Under the pieces are notes generated by a model. The model saw only the letters and a program-made list of their open reading frames with translations, was not told where the DNA came from and did not search any database. The position numbers were made by a program, and so were the translations under genes. DNA of 64,000 bases, taken from positions 1 to 64,000 of the forward strand of contig DAHUXD010000018.1 in assembly GCA_027307335.1 (NCBI GenBank), in the 5' to 3' direction. Position 1 is the first letter of the stretch, and each line of letters opens with the position of its first letter. Below, in pieces: positions 18,709 through 31,482 of this stretch. This DNA comes from Acidobacteriota bacterium. Lineage in GTDB: Bacteria; Acidobacteriota; Thermoanaerobaculia; UBA5066; Gp7-AA6.

Positions 18709-20809
18709 GGTGAAGATTCTGGCCGCCGCCCTCGCCGCTCTCCTGTCCGCGGGGACCCTCTCCGCGGCCGACGCGACTCCTCCCGCCGCTCCGAAGGTGC
18801 CACACATGCAGACGCTGCACGGCGACACGCTCAAGGACGACTACTACTGGCTGCGCGAGAAGGACAACCCGAAGGTGCGCGCGTTCCTCGAGGCCGAGAA
18901 CGCGTACACGGACGCCTTCATGAAGCCGACCGAGCCGTTCCAGAAGACGCTCTACGAGGAGATGCTCGGCCGCATCAAGGAGACCGATCTGTCCGTGCCC
19001 TATCGCGAGGGCGGGTGGTACTACTACTCGCGGACGGAAAAGGGCAAGCAGTACCCGATCTTCTGCCGCAAGAAGGGCTCGCTCGAGGCGCCGGAGGAGG
19101 TCTACCTCGACGTCAACGCGCTCGCGCTGGGCGAGCGCTTCATGTCGGTCGGCGAGCGCGAGGTCTCCGACGACGGGAAGCTCCTCGCGTTCACGACCGA
19201 CAACACGGGATTCCGCGACTACACGCTCCACGTCAAGGACCTCTCGACGGGGAAGGTGCTCCCGGAGGCGGTTCCGCGCGTCACGACGGCCGCCTGGGCC
19301 GCGGACAACCGCACGCTCTTCTACACGACGACGGACCCGGCGAAGCGTCCGTACCGGCTCTATCGCCACGTCCTCGGCACGGACACGGCGAAAGACACGC
19401 TGCTCTACGAGGAGAAGGACGAGATGTTCCGGATCTTCGCGGGACGTGCCCGGAGCCGCACGCTGATTCTCGTCGCCGCCGCCTCGCACACCGCGAGCGA
19501 ATGGCGGTTCCTGCCCGCCGCCGACCCCAACGCGGCGCTCCGACTCGTCGCGGCCCGCGAGAAGGATCACGAGTACGATCTCGAGCCCCGCGGCGACATC
19601 TTCTACATCCGGAGCAACAAGGGCTGCCGCAACTTCCGCGTCGTGACGGCGCCGATCGCCGAACCGGGTCCGGCGAACTGGAAGGAGCTCTTCCCGTGCC
19701 GCGGCGACGTCATGGTCGAAGGTGTCGACGCCTTTGCGGACTGGGTCGTGTTCTCCGAGAGGGAGGACGGCCTGCCGCGCCTCCGCATCATGGACGGCAA
19801 GACGGGCCAGAGCTATCGGGTGGACTTCCCCGAGGCGATCTACTCCGCGTACCTGGCCAACAACCACGAGTACGAGACCGCCACGCTGCGCTACGAGTAC
19901 GAGTCGTTCACGACGCCGCCCTCGATCTACGACTTCGACATGACGACGAAGCAGAGCAAGCTGCTCAAGCAGAACGAGGTCCTCGGCGGGTACGACGCGT
20001 CGCGGTACACGTCCGAGCGCCGCTACGCGACCGCGTCGGACGGCACGAAGGTTCCGATCTCCGTCGTCTACAGGAAGGGCTTCGTCGCGGACGGCAAGGC
20101 GCCGATGCTGCTGACCGCCTACGGCTCCTACGGCGCGCCGTCGGACGCGACGTTCAACTCGAACCGCGTGAGCCTCCTCGACCGCGGCTTCGTCTACTCC
20201 GTCGGACACATCCGCGGCGGCGGCGATCTCGGGAAGGCCTGGCACGACCAGGGCCGGATGATGTCGAAGAAGAACACCTTCACCGACTTCATCGCGGTCG
20301 CCGAGGCGCTGATCGCCGACAAGTACACGTCGAAGGACCGCCTCGTCATCGAGGGCGGGAGCGCGGGCGGCCTTCTCATGGGCGCCGTGACCAACATGCG
20401 GCCCGACCTCTTCCACGCGGTGATCGCGCGCGTGCCGTTCGTCGACGTGCTCAACACGATGCTCGACGAGTCGCTGCCGCTCACCGTGGGCGAGTTCGAG
20501 GAGTGGGGGAACCCGAAGATCAAGGAGCAGTACGACTACATGAAGACGTACAGCCCCTACGACAACATCGAGGCGAAGGCGTACCCGGCGATCCTGGTCA
20601 AGACCTCGTTCGACGACAGCCAGGTCATGTACTGGGAGCCGGCGAAGTACGTGGCCAAGCTCCGGGCGACCAAGACCGACTCGAACCCGCTCCTCTTCAG
20701 GATCAACATGGCGGGCGGCCACGGCGGATCCTCGGGGCGGTACGACCGCCTGAAGGAGACCGCGTTCGACTACGCGTTCATCTTCAGGGAGACGGGGATC
20801 GAGAAGTAG
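18704..20809 (+). CDS. Prolyl oligopeptidase family S9 peptidase (oligopeptidase B-like); upstream in-frame ATG at 18626 possible
   Basis: 'PHMQTLHGDTLKDDYYWLREKDNPKVRAFLEAEN', catalytic 'IEGGSAGGLLMGAVTN', 'NMAGGHGGSSGRYD'. Confidence 0.93.
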   Translation: MTVKILAAALAALLSAGTLSAADATPPAAPKVPHMQTLHGDTLKDDYYWLREKDNPKVRAFLEAENAYTDAFMKPTEPFQKTLYEEMLGRIKETDLSVPYREGGWYYYSRTEKGKQYPIFCRKKGSLEAPEEVYLDVNALALGERFMSVGEREVSDDGKLLAFTTDNTGFRDYTLHVKDLSTGKVLPEAVPRVTTAAWAADNRTLFYTTTDPAKRPYRLYRHVLGTDTAKDTLLYEEKDEMFRIFAGRARSRTLILVAAASHTASEWRFLPAADPNAALRLVAAREKDHEYDLEPRGDIFYIRSNKGCRNFRVVTAPIAEPGPANWKELFPCRGDVMVEGVDAFADWVVFSEREDGLPRLRIMDGKTGQSYRVDFPEAIYSAYLANNHEYETATLRYEYESFTTPPSIYDFDMTTKQSKLLKQNEVLGGYDASRYTSERRYATASDGTKVPISVVYRKGFVADGKAPMLLTAYGSYGAPSDATFNSNRVSLLDRGFVYSVGHIRGGGDLGKAWHDQGRMMSKKNTFTDFIAVAEALIADKYTSKDRLVIEGGSAGGLLMGAVTNMRPDLFHAVIARVPFVDVLNTMLDESLPLTVGEFEEWGNPKIKEQYDYMKTYSPYDNIEAKAYPAILVKTSFDDSQVMYWEPAKYVAKLRATKTDSNPLLFRINMAGGHGGSSGRYDRLKETAFDYAFIFRETGIEK

Positions 20810-20837
20810 CGGGGCCACGGGACGCCCCTCACCCTGT

Positions 20838-20858
20838 CCCTCTCCCGTGGGGAGAGGG
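20838..20858. repeat. Inverted repeat CCCTCTCCC-GTG-GGGAGAGGG inside a longer dispersed-type repeat (about 20820-20910)
   Basis: 9-bp perfect arms; reverse reading frame 'FPLPTGEGQGEG' typical of this repeat class. Confidence 0.6.
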
Positions 20859-20936
20859 AACCCTTCAGGGGCGGCGCTTCCAGAAATTCCCCTCTCCCCC
20901 ATCGGGGGCGAAATAAGCATCTAGAATCCGCACAAC

Positions 20937-23600
20937 GTGAGTCTCGCCCCGGGATCCAGGCTCGGTCCCTACGAGGTCGTCTCCGCCATCGGCGCCGGCG
21001 GGATGGGAGAGGTGTACAGGGCGCGCGATCCGCGCCTCGGCCGCGAGGTGGCGATCAAGGTCCTGCCTCCCTCGTTCTCCCAGGACGCCGACCGCCTCCG
21101 ACGCTTCGAGCAGGAGGCGAAGGCCGCCGGCATCCTCAATCACCCGAACATCACGGCCGTCTACGACATCGGCACGCACGAAGACGCGCCCTACGTCGTC
21201 CAGGAGCTGCTCGAGGGCGAGACGCTGCGCTCGGTGCTCGCCGGCGGACGGCTCCCGCAGCGCCGCGCGATCGACTACGCGCTGCAGATGGCGCACGGCC
21301 TCGCCGCCGCGCACGACAAGGGCATCGTCCATCGCGATTTGAAGCCGGAGAACCTCTTCGTCACGAAGGACGGCCGCGTCAAGATCCTCGACTTCGGCCT
21401 CGCCAAGCTGACCCAGATCGGCGACTCGGGACCGCAGACGAACCTCCCGACGATCACGAGCACGGAGCCCGGCGTCGTGATGGGAACGCTCGGCTACATG
21501 TCGCCCGAGCAGATCAAGGGCAAGCCGGCGGACGCCCGCTCCGACATCTTCGCGCTCGGCGCGATCCTCTACGAGATGCTCGCGGGCCGGCGCGCGTTCC
21601 ACGGCGACTCCGCGGGCGAGACGATGGCGGCGATCCTCAAGGAGGAGCCGCCCGACCTCTCGGTGACCAACCAGGCGATCTCGCCGGGGCTCGAGCGGAT
21701 CGTCCGCCACTGTCTCGAGAAGAACCCCGAGCAGCGCTTCCACTCGGCGCACGACCTCGCCTTCGACATCGAGGCGCTGTCGGGCACGTCCGGGCAGGCG
21801 GCGGCGGCGGCGCCGGCGAAGACCCGGTCACGGCGTCTCTCGCCGCTCGCCCTGGGTCTCGCGGGACTGGCCATCGGGTTCGGGCTCGCATTCCTCATCC
21901 AGCGGGCCGGCGCGGGCCGACGCCCGCCCGCCGCCGGGATGCCGACCTATCAGCGGCTCACCAATCTCTCGGGATCGGAGGAGTTTCCGGCGCTCTCGCC
22001 GGACGGGCAGCTCCTCGCGTTCGTCCATCGCGCCCACGGGAAGGCCAACGTGTTCGCGCAGCGCGCCGGCAGCCGCAAGCCCGCGAACCTCACGGCGGAC
22101 TGCGACCGGGAGAGCGACGCGCCGGCCTTCTCCCCGGACGGCAGCCAGATCGCCTACGCCTCGCAGTGCGGCGATGGCGGCCTGTTCGTGATGAGCGCGA
22201 CCGGAGAAAACGTCAAGCGTCTGGCGAGCTTCGGCAGCAATCCAGCGTGGTCGCCCGACGGACACGAGATCGTCTTCGCGACCGAGCCCGTTCAGCGTCC
22301 CTACGGAAGGCAGGGAACGAGCGAGCTCTGGGCGGTCGAGGTCGGATCGGGCAAGACGCGGCGCGTGCTGACGGTGATCGACGGCGTGCAGCCGAACGTC
22401 TCCCCGCACGGGCTCCGCATCGCCTACTGGGGACTTCCGCCCGGCGGCAGCCAGCGTGACGTCTGGACCATTCCGGTCGCGGGACTCAAGCCGGGCGAGC
22501 AACCCGTCGCCGTCACGAACGATCCCGCCGTCGACTGGAATCCGGTCTGGGCGCCGGACGGGAAGTCGATCTACTTCCTGTCCAATCGCAACGGCGTGAT
22601 GAACCTCTGGCGCGTCCCGATCGACGAGGCGACGGGAAAGGTCCTCGGCGCCGCCGAGCCGCTGTCGCTGCCGGCGCGCGAGGTCGGGGGGCTCGCCGTC
22701 TCGAAGGACGGACGCCACATCGCCTTCGTGGATCGGAGAACGACGCACGCGATCGAGCGGATCGCGTTCGATGCGGACGGCCGGTTCTCGGGGAAACCGG
22801 ACGTCGTCTACGAGGGGTCGCAGGAGGTCGCGGACTTCGACGTGTCGCCGGACGGCAAGTCCCTCGCGTTCGATTCCCGTGGCGGCGCGCAGGACGACCT
22901 CTTCGTCATGTCCACCGACGGCTCGGGGTTCCGTCAGCTCTTAGACGACGCCCCGAAGGACCGCCACCCGACGTTCACCCCCGACGGCAAGCGGCTCGTC
23001 TTCATCTCCGACCGGACCGGCCGCTACGAGGTCTGGTCGATCGCGACGGATGGCAGCGGTTTGATCCAGATCACGAAGACCGACAAGGAAACGCTGATCG
23101 AGCCCATGATCTCCCCCGACGGCCGGCTCGTCGCCGCGCACACCGGCGTGAACGCGATCCTCGTTCCCGTGGACGAAAAGGGAACGGCCGGTGCCATCGA
23201 GGAGATCCGCAATCCGGTCGAGGGCGCCATGTTCTTTCCGATCGCGTGGTCGAGCGACGGGCGGCTCCTCTTCGGCTCGAGCGTGACGCTCAAGGACCAC
23301 GCATCGACGGGCCTCCTCGTCTACGACGTCGAGACGAAGAAGCTCTCCGATCCCGTGCCGGGCCTGAAGACCCTCGGGCGGGTGCAGCGAGGGTCGAGCC
23401 TCGGTCGTCGCTTCGTGTATCGAGACATCGACGGGATTCACGTCGTCGATCTCGCGGCCCGGACCGACCGGCTCGAGCTTCCGCACCCGCCATCCGGCGT
23501 CTACACGAACGTGGCCTGCCGGAACTCGACCTGTTATCTGGTTCGCGGGAGCGTCAGCGCCGACGTCTGGATGCGGACCGAGGCGGAAGAGAAGAAGTGA
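20937..23600 (+). CDS. Ser/Thr protein kinase with C-terminal TolB/WD40-like propeller (paralog 1)
   Basis: GTG start; '[23 protein letters not shown]', '[30 protein letters not shown]', TM '[17 protein letters not shown]', PD40 repeats. Confidence 0.93.
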   Translation: MSLAPGSRLGPYEVVSAIGAGGMGEVYRARDPRLGREVAIKVLPPSFSQDADRLRRFEQEAKAAGILNHPNITAVYDIGTHEDAPYVVQELLEGETLRSVLAGGRLPQRRAIDYALQMAHGLAAAHDKGIVHRDLKPENLFVTKDGRVKILDFGLAKLTQIGDSGPQTNLPTITSTEPGVVMGTLGYMSPEQIKGKPADARSDIFALGAILYEMLAGRRAFHGDSAGETMAAILKEEPPDLSVTNQAISPGLERIVRHCLEKNPEQRFHSAHDLAFDIEALSGTSGQAAAAAPAKTRSRRLSPLALGLAGLAIGFGLAFLIQRAGAGRRPPAAGMPTYQRLTNLSGSEEFPALSPDGQLLAFVHRAHGKANVFAQRAGSRKPANLTADCDRESDAPAFSPDGSQIAYASQCGDGGLFVMSATGENVKRLASFGSNPAWSPDGHEIVFATEPVQRPYGRQGTSELWAVEVGSGKTRRVLTVIDGVQPNVSPHGLRIAYWGLPPGGSQRDVWTIPVAGLKPGEQPVAVTNDPAVDWNPVWAPDGKSIYFLSNRNGVMNLWRVPIDEATGKVLGAAEPLSLPAREVGGLAVSKDGRHIAFVDRRTTHAIERIAFDADGRFSGKPDVVYEGSQEVADFDVSPDGKSLAFDSRGGAQDDLFVMSTDGSGFRQLLDDAPKDRHPTFTPDGKRLVFISDRTGRYEVWSIATDGSGLIQITKTDKETLIEPMISPDGRLVAAHTGVNAILVPVDEKGTAGAIEEIRNPVEGAMFFPIAWSSDGRLLFGSSVTLKDHASTGLLVYDVETKKLSDPVPGLKTLGRVQRGSSLGRRFVYRDIDGIHVVDLAARTDRLELPHPPSGVYTNVACRNSTCYLVRGSVSADVWMRTEAEEKK

Positions 23601-26137
23601 CGCTCGCGGCCGGCTCGAAGCTCGGCCCGTACGAGATCCTCGCCGCGATCGGCGCCGGCGGAATGGGCGAGGTCTATCGCGCCAGGGATCCGCGCCTCGG
23701 GCGCGACGTGGCGATCAAGGTCCTTCCCGGGTCCTTCTCGAGCGACCCGGACCGCCTGAAGCGCTTCGAGCAGGAGGCGAGGGCTGCCGGCATCCTCAAC
23801 CACCCCAACATCACGGCCGTTTACGACGTCGGTGCCGATCCGAGCGGCGCGCCCTTCGTCGTGCAGGAGCTGCTCGAAGGCGAGACCTTGCGCGCGGAGC
23901 TCTCCGGCGGCCGCTTCGCTCCCCGCAAGGCGATCGACGATGCGATTCAGATCGCGCAGGGCCTCGCCGCGGCCCACGACAAGGGAATCGTCCATCGCGA
24001 CCTGAAACCCGAGAATCTCTTCGTCACGAGGGACGGACGCGTCAAGATCCTCGACTTCGGCCTGGCCAAGCTGACGCAGGTCGAGAGCGCGGGCGGGACG
24101 TCCCGGCTGCCGACGGCGACCGAGCCCGGAATCATCATGGGCACGCTCGGCTACATGTCGCCCGAGCAGGTCAAGGGAGAGCCCGCGGACGAGCGGAGCG
24201 ACATCTTCGCGCTCGGCGCGATCCTCTACGAGATGCTCTCGGGCCGCCGCGCCTTCGAGGGCGGATCGACGGGCGAGGCGATGGCCGCGATCCTGCGGGA
24301 AGACCCGCCGGATCCTTCGCAGACCAATCGCAACGTGTCGCCCGGGCTCGACCGCCTCGTGCGCCACTGCCTCGAGAAGAACCCCGAACGACGGTTCCAG
24401 TCGGCGCGCGACCTCGCGTACGACCTGGAGACGCTATCGACGTCATCGGGTGCGGCGCCCTCTTCGGCGCTCCCGGCACCACGACGACGCTGGACGATCC
24501 CACTGGCGGCCGCCGCCTTCCTCGCGATCTGCGGTGTCCTGGGATTCGAGCTGCTCCGGCTGCGGAAGGAGGCTCCCGTCTCCTACACACGTCTCACCTT
24601 CCGCCGCGGCACGGTGTACAGCGCGCGATTCGCCCCCGATGGCCAGACGGTCGTGTACAGCGCGGCCTGGGAGGGCGAGCCCGCGAAGATCTTCGTCACG
24701 CACGCCGGAAGCAGCGAGTCGAGGCAGCTCCAGCTCCCGGACGCCCGCATCCTTTCGGTGTCGAAGAACGGCGAGCTCGCGATCCTGATCAGCCACGAGT
24801 CCATCTGGGGAGCGATCGGAACCCTCGCCCGCGTCCCGCTCGACGGCGGCGCGCCGCGAGAGCTGCTCGAGAACGTCTCCTTTGCCGACTGGTCCCCCGA
24901 CGGGCGAGAGCTCGCCGTCATTCATCACGTCGGCGGAAGAGACCGCCTCGAGTTTCCGATCGGCAAGGTTGTGTACGAGGCGGATGGGATCAACTCGCTT
25001 CGCATGTCGCCGCGAGGAGACCGGTTCGCCATCATCCAGGATCCCGGAGAAGTCGTCGCGATCGACCTTTCGGGCAGCGCGACGACGCTCTCGAAAGGCT
25101 TCGAGGGGAGCAACGACGGTGACGTGATGTGGAGTCCCGACGGCCGCGAGATCTGGTACTCCGGCTCGCGAGTCACCACGAAGTTCAACATCTACGCGGT
25201 CACGCTTTCGGGTCGCGAGCGGCTCGTTCGGGGGGAAGCGGGCGGGCTCTACCTGCACGACCTGTCGAAAGACGGTCGCGCGCTGCTGAACGAATACTTC
25301 TGGAATGTCAGCCTCGTGGCCCATCCGGGCGGCGAGGGCGCGGAGCGCGACCTTTCCTGGATGGACCAGGCGATCGTGGATGCGATCTCGAGCGACGGCA
25401 GCGCCATCGTCTTCGACGAAGTGGGAGAGGGCGGCAGCTCGAACGGCTCGATCTATCGGCGAACGACGGACGGCGCTCCGGCGGTCCGTCTCGGGGAGGG
25501 CTTCGGCCTGGCACTCTCCGCCGACGGCCGGTGGGTGCTCTCTCAGCCACCTGCCACTCCCGAGAATTTCGTGCTGCTCCCGACCGGACCCGGACAGGCG
25601 AGATCGGTCGACCATCGAGGGATTTCGACGCTGAATTCCGCGCAATTTCTTCCGGACGGGCAGCGCATCGTGTTTCTCGGCCGGTCCGGGAAGGAGTCCT
25701 TGCGGATCTACGTCCAGAACATCGGCAGTGGTCCGCCGCGGGCGATCTCCCCGGAGGGGATGATCTGGGCTCGCATGGCGGTCTCCCCCGACGGCCGTTT
25801 CGTCGCGACCGTGGGACCCGACTCCCGAATTTCGATCTATCCGATAGAAGGAGGCGCCGGGCGACCGCTGCAGGGCGCCGAGGCCGGCGAGGGAGTCATC
25901 GTCTGGAGTGCCGACGGCGGCTCGGTCTTCGTTTATCGTCGGCGGGAAGTGCCAGCCCGGGTTTTCCGGATCGACATTGCGACGGGGGCGCGCGAGCTAT
26001 GGAAGATCATGGCGCCGCCGGATCGCTCGGGGCTGGTCGGCATCGACAACATCGTGATGACCCCCGACGCGCGCGCTTACGCCGGCAGCTACGAGCAGAT
26101 CCTGACGAGCCTGGAAGTCGCGGAGGGTCTTCGATGA
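23597..26137 (+). CDS. Ser/Thr protein kinase with C-terminal propeller (paralog 2)
   Basis: GTGA overlap with paralog 1; '[31 protein letters not shown]', 'HRDLKPEN', 'DFG'. Confidence 0.93.
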   Translation: MTLAAGSKLGPYEILAAIGAGGMGEVYRARDPRLGRDVAIKVLPGSFSSDPDRLKRFEQEARAAGILNHPNITAVYDVGADPSGAPFVVQELLEGETLRAELSGGRFAPRKAIDDAIQIAQGLAAAHDKGIVHRDLKPENLFVTRDGRVKILDFGLAKLTQVESAGGTSRLPTATEPGIIMGTLGYMSPEQVKGEPADERSDIFALGAILYEMLSGRRAFEGGSTGEAMAAILREDPPDPSQTNRNVSPGLDRLVRHCLEKNPERRFQSARDLAYDLETLSTSSGAAPSSALPAPRRRWTIPLAAAAFLAICGVLGFELLRLRKEAPVSYTRLTFRRGTVYSARFAPDGQTVVYSAAWEGEPAKIFVTHAGSSESRQLQLPDARILSVSKNGELAILISHESIWGAIGTLARVPLDGGAPRELLENVSFADWSPDGRELAVIHHVGGRDRLEFPIGKVVYEADGINSLRMSPRGDRFAIIQDPGEVVAIDLSGSATTLSKGFEGSNDGDVMWSPDGREIWYSGSRVTTKFNIYAVTLSGRERLVRGEAGGLYLHDLSKDGRALLNEYFWNVSLVAHPGGEGAERDLSWMDQAIVDAISSDGSAIVFDEVGEGGSSNGSIYRRTTDGAPAVRLGEGFGLALSADGRWVLSQPPATPENFVLLPTGPGQARSVDHRGISTLNSAQFLPDGQRIVFLGRSGKESLRIYVQNIGSGPPRAISPEGMIWARMAVSPDGRFVATVGPDSRISIYPIEGGAGRPLQGAEAGEGVIVWSADGGSVFVYRRREVPARVFRIDIATGARELWKIMAPPDRSGLVGIDNIVMTPDARAYAGSYEQILTSLEVAEGLR

Positions 26138-28704
26138 CACTGGCTGCGGGTTCCCGGCTCGGCCCTTACGAGATCCTCGGCGCGATCGGCGCCGGCGGAA
26201 TGGGAGAGGTCTACCGCGCCAAGGATCCGCGTCTCGGCCGCGAGGTCGCGATCAAGGTCCTGCCGGCTTCGTTCTCGCAAGACGCCGATCGCCTCCGACG
26301 CTTCGAGCAGGAGGCCAAGGCCGCCGGCATCCTCAACCACCCGAACATCACCGCCGTCTACGACATCGGTTCTCACGAAGGCGCTCCCTACGTCGTGCAG
26401 GAGCTGCTCGAAGGCGAGACGCTGCGCTCCGTGCTCGCGGGCGGAAAGCTCGCACCCCGCAAGACCATCGACTATGCCCTCCAGATCGCGCATGGCCTCG
26501 CCGCGGCGCACGAGAAGGGCATCGTCCACCGCGACCTGAAGCCCGAGAACCTGTTCGTCACGAGAGACGGCCGCGTCAAGATCCTCGACTTCGGCCTCGC
26601 CAAGCTGACGCACCAGGAGGAAGGCTCGCAGGTGACCAACCTGCCGACGGCAACGGCGGGCACGGAACCGGGCGTCGTGCTCGGGACGCTCGGCTACATG
26701 GCGCCCGAGCAGGTGCGCGGCCGTCCGGCGGATGCCCGAAGCGACATCTTCTCTTTCGGCGCGATCCTCTACGAGATGCTCTCGGGCAAGAGGGCGTTTT
26801 CGGGCGACTCGGCGGCCGACACGATGTCGGCGATCCTCAAGGAGGACCCGCCGGATCTCTCGGTCACGAACCAGAACGTCTCGCCGGGGCTCGAGCGGAT
26901 CGTCCGCCACTGCCTCGAGAAGAACCCCGAGCAGCGCTTCCACTCCGCCCACGACCTCGCCTTCGACCTCGAGGCGCTGTCGACGGCGTCCGGCGCGCCG
27001 TCGGCGATCGGCAGCGTCAAGGCGGTGCGCGGGCCTCTCGTTCGTGTCCCGCTCGTGGGCGCTCTCGCCGCGCTCGCTCTCGGCATCGTGCTCGGCCACT
27101 TTCTCTGGAAGCCCGAGAAGCCGGCCACGCCGACGTACCGCCGTCTCACGTTCCGCCGCGGTAATCTCGGCACCGCACGCTTCGCGCCGGACGGCCGCAG
27201 CGTCGTCTATGCGGCCTCCTGGGAAGGGCAACCTCTCGAGATCTACACGACGCGTCCCGAGGGCCCGGAGTCGACGCCGATCGGAGTCAAGAACGCCAAT
27301 CTCCTCTCCGTTTCTCCTTCAGGAGAACTCGCGATCTCCATGCGCGAGCAGTTCCTGGGCGGACCGGCGGGGTTCGGCACGCTCGCCACCGTCCCGCTGG
27401 GCGGCGGCGCCCCGCGCCCCATCGCCGAGCTGATCGAGTCCGCGGACTGGACGGCGGACGGAAAACAGCTCGGCGTCACCCGCTTCCTGGACGGGAAGAC
27501 CCGGCTCGAGCTCCCGCTCGGGAAGGTCCTCTTCGCGTCGGACCGGGGGCTCGGCTTCGTCCGGGCCGCACCGTCTGGCGTCGGCTTCGCGTTCCTTCAA
27601 AACGTCGAGGGAGGCCGCGCGCTCGTTTTCGTGGACGCCGCGGGGAAGAGCTCGACGCTCGTCCCGCCTCCGATCCGAGGACAGGGCGTGGCCTGGTCGC
27701 CGACCGGTAAGGAGATCTGGTTCGACGACGTCGGCGAGCGCGGCACGTTTCTGGTGAAGGCCGTCGATCTCGCCGGCCGGGTGCGCGTGGTCGGCACCTT
27801 CCCGGTGGGCCTGATCGTCCACGACATCTCGCGCGATGGACGCGTGCTGGTCGAGCGCTATGGAAGCCAGACAGGAATCGTGGCACTACCGGCCGAACAG
27901 AAGGCCGAGCGAGAGCTGTCCTGGTTCGACCGCTCGGCCCTCGCCGGACTCTCGGACGACGGGAAGACGATCCTCATCAATGAAGTCGGAGACGCGGCCG
28001 GGGCCGCGGGAGCCTACTACCTGCGCCGGACCGACGGCTCTCCGGCCGTCAAGCTCGGCGAAGGGTCGGGGATCGACCTCTCCGCCGACGGACGATGGGT
28101 GCTTGCCCGCACGCCGACCTCGGACAAGGGGCTGGCGCTGATCCCCACCGGCACGGGCAGTCCAATCTCGATCGCGATGGAACCGCTCGAGAGGGTGGGC
28201 AACACCGTGCTCTCGCCGGACGGAAAGCGGTTGCTCTTCTCCGCCGCGGAGGCGGGCGGCAAACGGCGCATGTACGTCCGTGATCTTCCGTCCGGCAAGC
28301 CCCGTGTGATGGCCGAAAGAGCCTACGGCCTCAATCGACATGGCGTCTCGCCGGACGGCCGCTGGGCCGCCGCATGGGGCGAATACACGGAGGACCTGTT
28401 CCTGCTCCCGATCGACGGCGGAGAGCCTCGAAGCGTAGCGAACACGAAGGACCTGGACTTCATCCGCTGGAGCGACGACGGCCAGTTCATCTTCGGCAAC
28501 ATCTCGGGGAGCATTCCGTCGAGCGTCGTGCGTGTCGAGGCCGCCACCGGAAGACGCGAGAGCTGGAAGGATCTCGCCCCTCCGGAGCGCGCGGGACTCA
28601 TCGCCATCGGTCCGGTTTTCCTGACGCCGGACGGCAAGGGCTACGTCTACGGCTATGGCAGGGCATCGACGTCGGACCTCTACCTGATCGAAGGACTGAA
28701 GTAG
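26134..28704 (+). CDS. Ser/Thr protein kinase with C-terminal propeller (paralog 3)
   Basis: ATGA overlap with paralog 2; '[31 protein letters not shown]', 'HRDLKPEN', 'DFG'. Confidence 0.93.
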   Translation: MTLAAGSRLGPYEILGAIGAGGMGEVYRAKDPRLGREVAIKVLPASFSQDADRLRRFEQEAKAAGILNHPNITAVYDIGSHEGAPYVVQELLEGETLRSVLAGGKLAPRKTIDYALQIAHGLAAAHEKGIVHRDLKPENLFVTRDGRVKILDFGLAKLTHQEEGSQVTNLPTATAGTEPGVVLGTLGYMAPEQVRGRPADARSDIFSFGAILYEMLSGKRAFSGDSAADTMSAILKEDPPDLSVTNQNVSPGLERIVRHCLEKNPEQRFHSAHDLAFDLEALSTASGAPSAIGSVKAVRGPLVRVPLVGALAALALGIVLGHFLWKPEKPATPTYRRLTFRRGNLGTARFAPDGRSVVYAASWEGQPLEIYTTRPEGPESTPIGVKNANLLSVSPSGELAISMREQFLGGPAGFGTLATVPLGGGAPRPIAELIESADWTADGKQLGVTRFLDGKTRLELPLGKVLFASDRGLGFVRAAPSGVGFAFLQNVEGGRALVFVDAAGKSSTLVPPPIRGQGVAWSPTGKEIWFDDVGERGTFLVKAVDLAGRVRVVGTFPVGLIVHDISRDGRVLVERYGSQTGIVALPAEQKAERELSWFDRSALAGLSDDGKTILINEVGDAAGAAGAYYLRRTDGSPAVKLGEGSGIDLSADGRWVLARTPTSDKGLALIPTGTGSPISIAMEPLERVGNTVLSPDGKRLLFSAAEAGGKRRMYVRDLPSGKPRVMAERAYGLNRHGVSPDGRWAAAWGEYTEDLFLLPIDGGEPRSVANTKDLDFIRWSDDGQFIFGNISGSIPSSVVRVEAATGRRESWKDLAPPERAGLIAIGPVFLTPDGKGYVYGYGRASTSDLYLIEGLK

Positions 28705-28708
28705 ACCG

Positions 28709-30106
28709 GTGGCCCTCGAGCGCGCGCTCAAGACCCGCGACCTCGTCCTCTTCAACGTCGCGGCGATCGTCGGGATGCGCTGGATCGCGCTCGCCGCCGC
28801 GAACGGGCCGTCGTCCCTCTTCCTGTGGGTCCTCGCGGCGCTCGTCTTCTTCATCCCGCAGGGCTTCGCGGTGACGGCGCTCGCCACGGCGTATCCCGAG
28901 GAGGGCGGCCTCTACGTCTGGACCACGCGCGCGTACGGCGATCGCCAGGGCTTTCTCGCGGGCTGGCTCTACTGGGCCTCGAACATCACGTACTTCCCGA
29001 CGCTGACGCTCTCGACGGTCGTGTTCGCCCTCTACGTCTTCGGCACCCGCTTCGCCGCGCTCGAGCAGAGCCAGACCTACGCGGCCGGCGCCTCGCTCGT
29101 CCTCCTCGGCATCGCCCTCGCCTTCAACATCGTCGGGATGAAGACCGGCAAGTGGATCCAGAACATCGGCGGCCTCTCGCAGTGGCTGCCGTCCGGAGCG
29201 CTCCTCGTCGTCGGCCTGGTGGCGCTCTTCCGCTCCGGCTCCGCGACGCCCATGCCGCCGTCCTCGTTCGTGCCGAACTTCGCGGCGCTCCCGACCGTCC
29301 TCTTCTTCGCGAACCTCTGCTTCGGGTTCGCGGGACTCGAGCTGGCGCCGTGCATGGCGGGCGAGGTCGTCGAGCCGAGGCGCACCTTCCCCCGGGCCAT
29401 CGTCATCTCGGCCCTGTCGATCGCGGCGGTTTACCTGACGGGGACGCTCTCGCTCCTGTGGGCCCTTCCGCCCGGGCAGACCTCCATCATCTCGGGCGTC
29501 AACCAGGCGATCACGAAGGCGGGCGCGCAGCACGGGATGCCGTGGCTCGGGCCGCCCGTGGCCCTGCTGATGACGCTCGCCGGCCTCGGCGGCGTCGGCG
29601 CTTGGCTGATCGCGACCGCGCGCCTCCTCTTCGTCGGCGGACTCGACCGGTATCTCCCGCCGATCTTCGCGAGGACGCACCCGAGGTGGAAGACTCCGTG
29701 GTTCGCGATGGCGTTCCAGGCCGCCTTCTCCGCGATCTTCATCGTGGCGGCCACGCGCGGCGACACGGTGAAGAACGCGTACCTGAAGCTCGTCAATGCG
29801 ACGCTGATCGTCTACTTCCTTCCCTACCTCTACATGTTCGCGACCGCGATCCGGCTGCGCGCGGACATCGCGCGCCAGCCGGGCGCGATCCCGGTGCCCG
29901 GCGGCCGGGGAGGCAGCGTCCTCTGGAACGGCCTGGGCTTCCTGACCACGTTCGTGTCGATCGTGCTGGCCCTGATCCCCCCGGCCGACACGGCGGACAA
30001 GGCCGGCTTCTTCCTCGAGGTCTTCGTCGGCTCGTTCGGCTTCCTGGCGGCCGGGTTCGTGCTCTACGCGCTCGCGCAGCGGCGGCGCCGCCGAGTCCCG
30101 GCGTAA
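28709..30106 (+). CDS. APC-superfamily amino acid permease
   Basis: 12-TM-like, 'AYPEEGGLYVWTTRAYGDRQGFLAGWLYW', GTG start. Confidence 0.88.
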   Translation: MALERALKTRDLVLFNVAAIVGMRWIALAAANGPSSLFLWVLAALVFFIPQGFAVTALATAYPEEGGLYVWTTRAYGDRQGFLAGWLYWASNITYFPTLTLSTVVFALYVFGTRFAALEQSQTYAAGASLVLLGIALAFNIVGMKTGKWIQNIGGLSQWLPSGALLVVGLVALFRSGSATPMPPSSFVPNFAALPTVLFFANLCFGFAGLELAPCMAGEVVEPRRTFPRAIVISALSIAAVYLTGTLSLLWALPPGQTSIISGVNQAITKAGAQHGMPWLGPPVALLMTLAGLGGVGAWLIATARLLFVGGLDRYLPPIFARTHPRWKTPWFAMAFQAAFSAIFIVAATRGDTVKNAYLKLVNATLIVYFLPYLYMFATAIRLRADIARQPGAIPVPGGRGGSVLWNGLGFLTTFVSIVLALIPPADTADKAGFFLEVFVGSFGFLAAGFVLYALAQRRRRRVPA

Positions 30107-30129
30107 AATCGCCCCTTCGGGGGAAGAAC

Positions 30130-31482
<1,353 letters not shown>

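Noticed and set aside
15285-18803. 1172-aa minus-strand ORF spanning the M16 peptidase
   Set aside because: Antisense shadow of the M16 gene with low-complexity composition; no domain recognisable.
23246-23596. N-terminal extension of kinase paralog 2 in the provided ORF
   Set aside because: Lies in the alternative frame of kinase 1; GTG at 23597 matches the paralog starts.
30115-30125. CCCCTTCGGGG hairpin as a terminator after the APC permease
   Set aside because: Very short stem and no T-tract; noted only as a possible RBS-sequestering hairpin.
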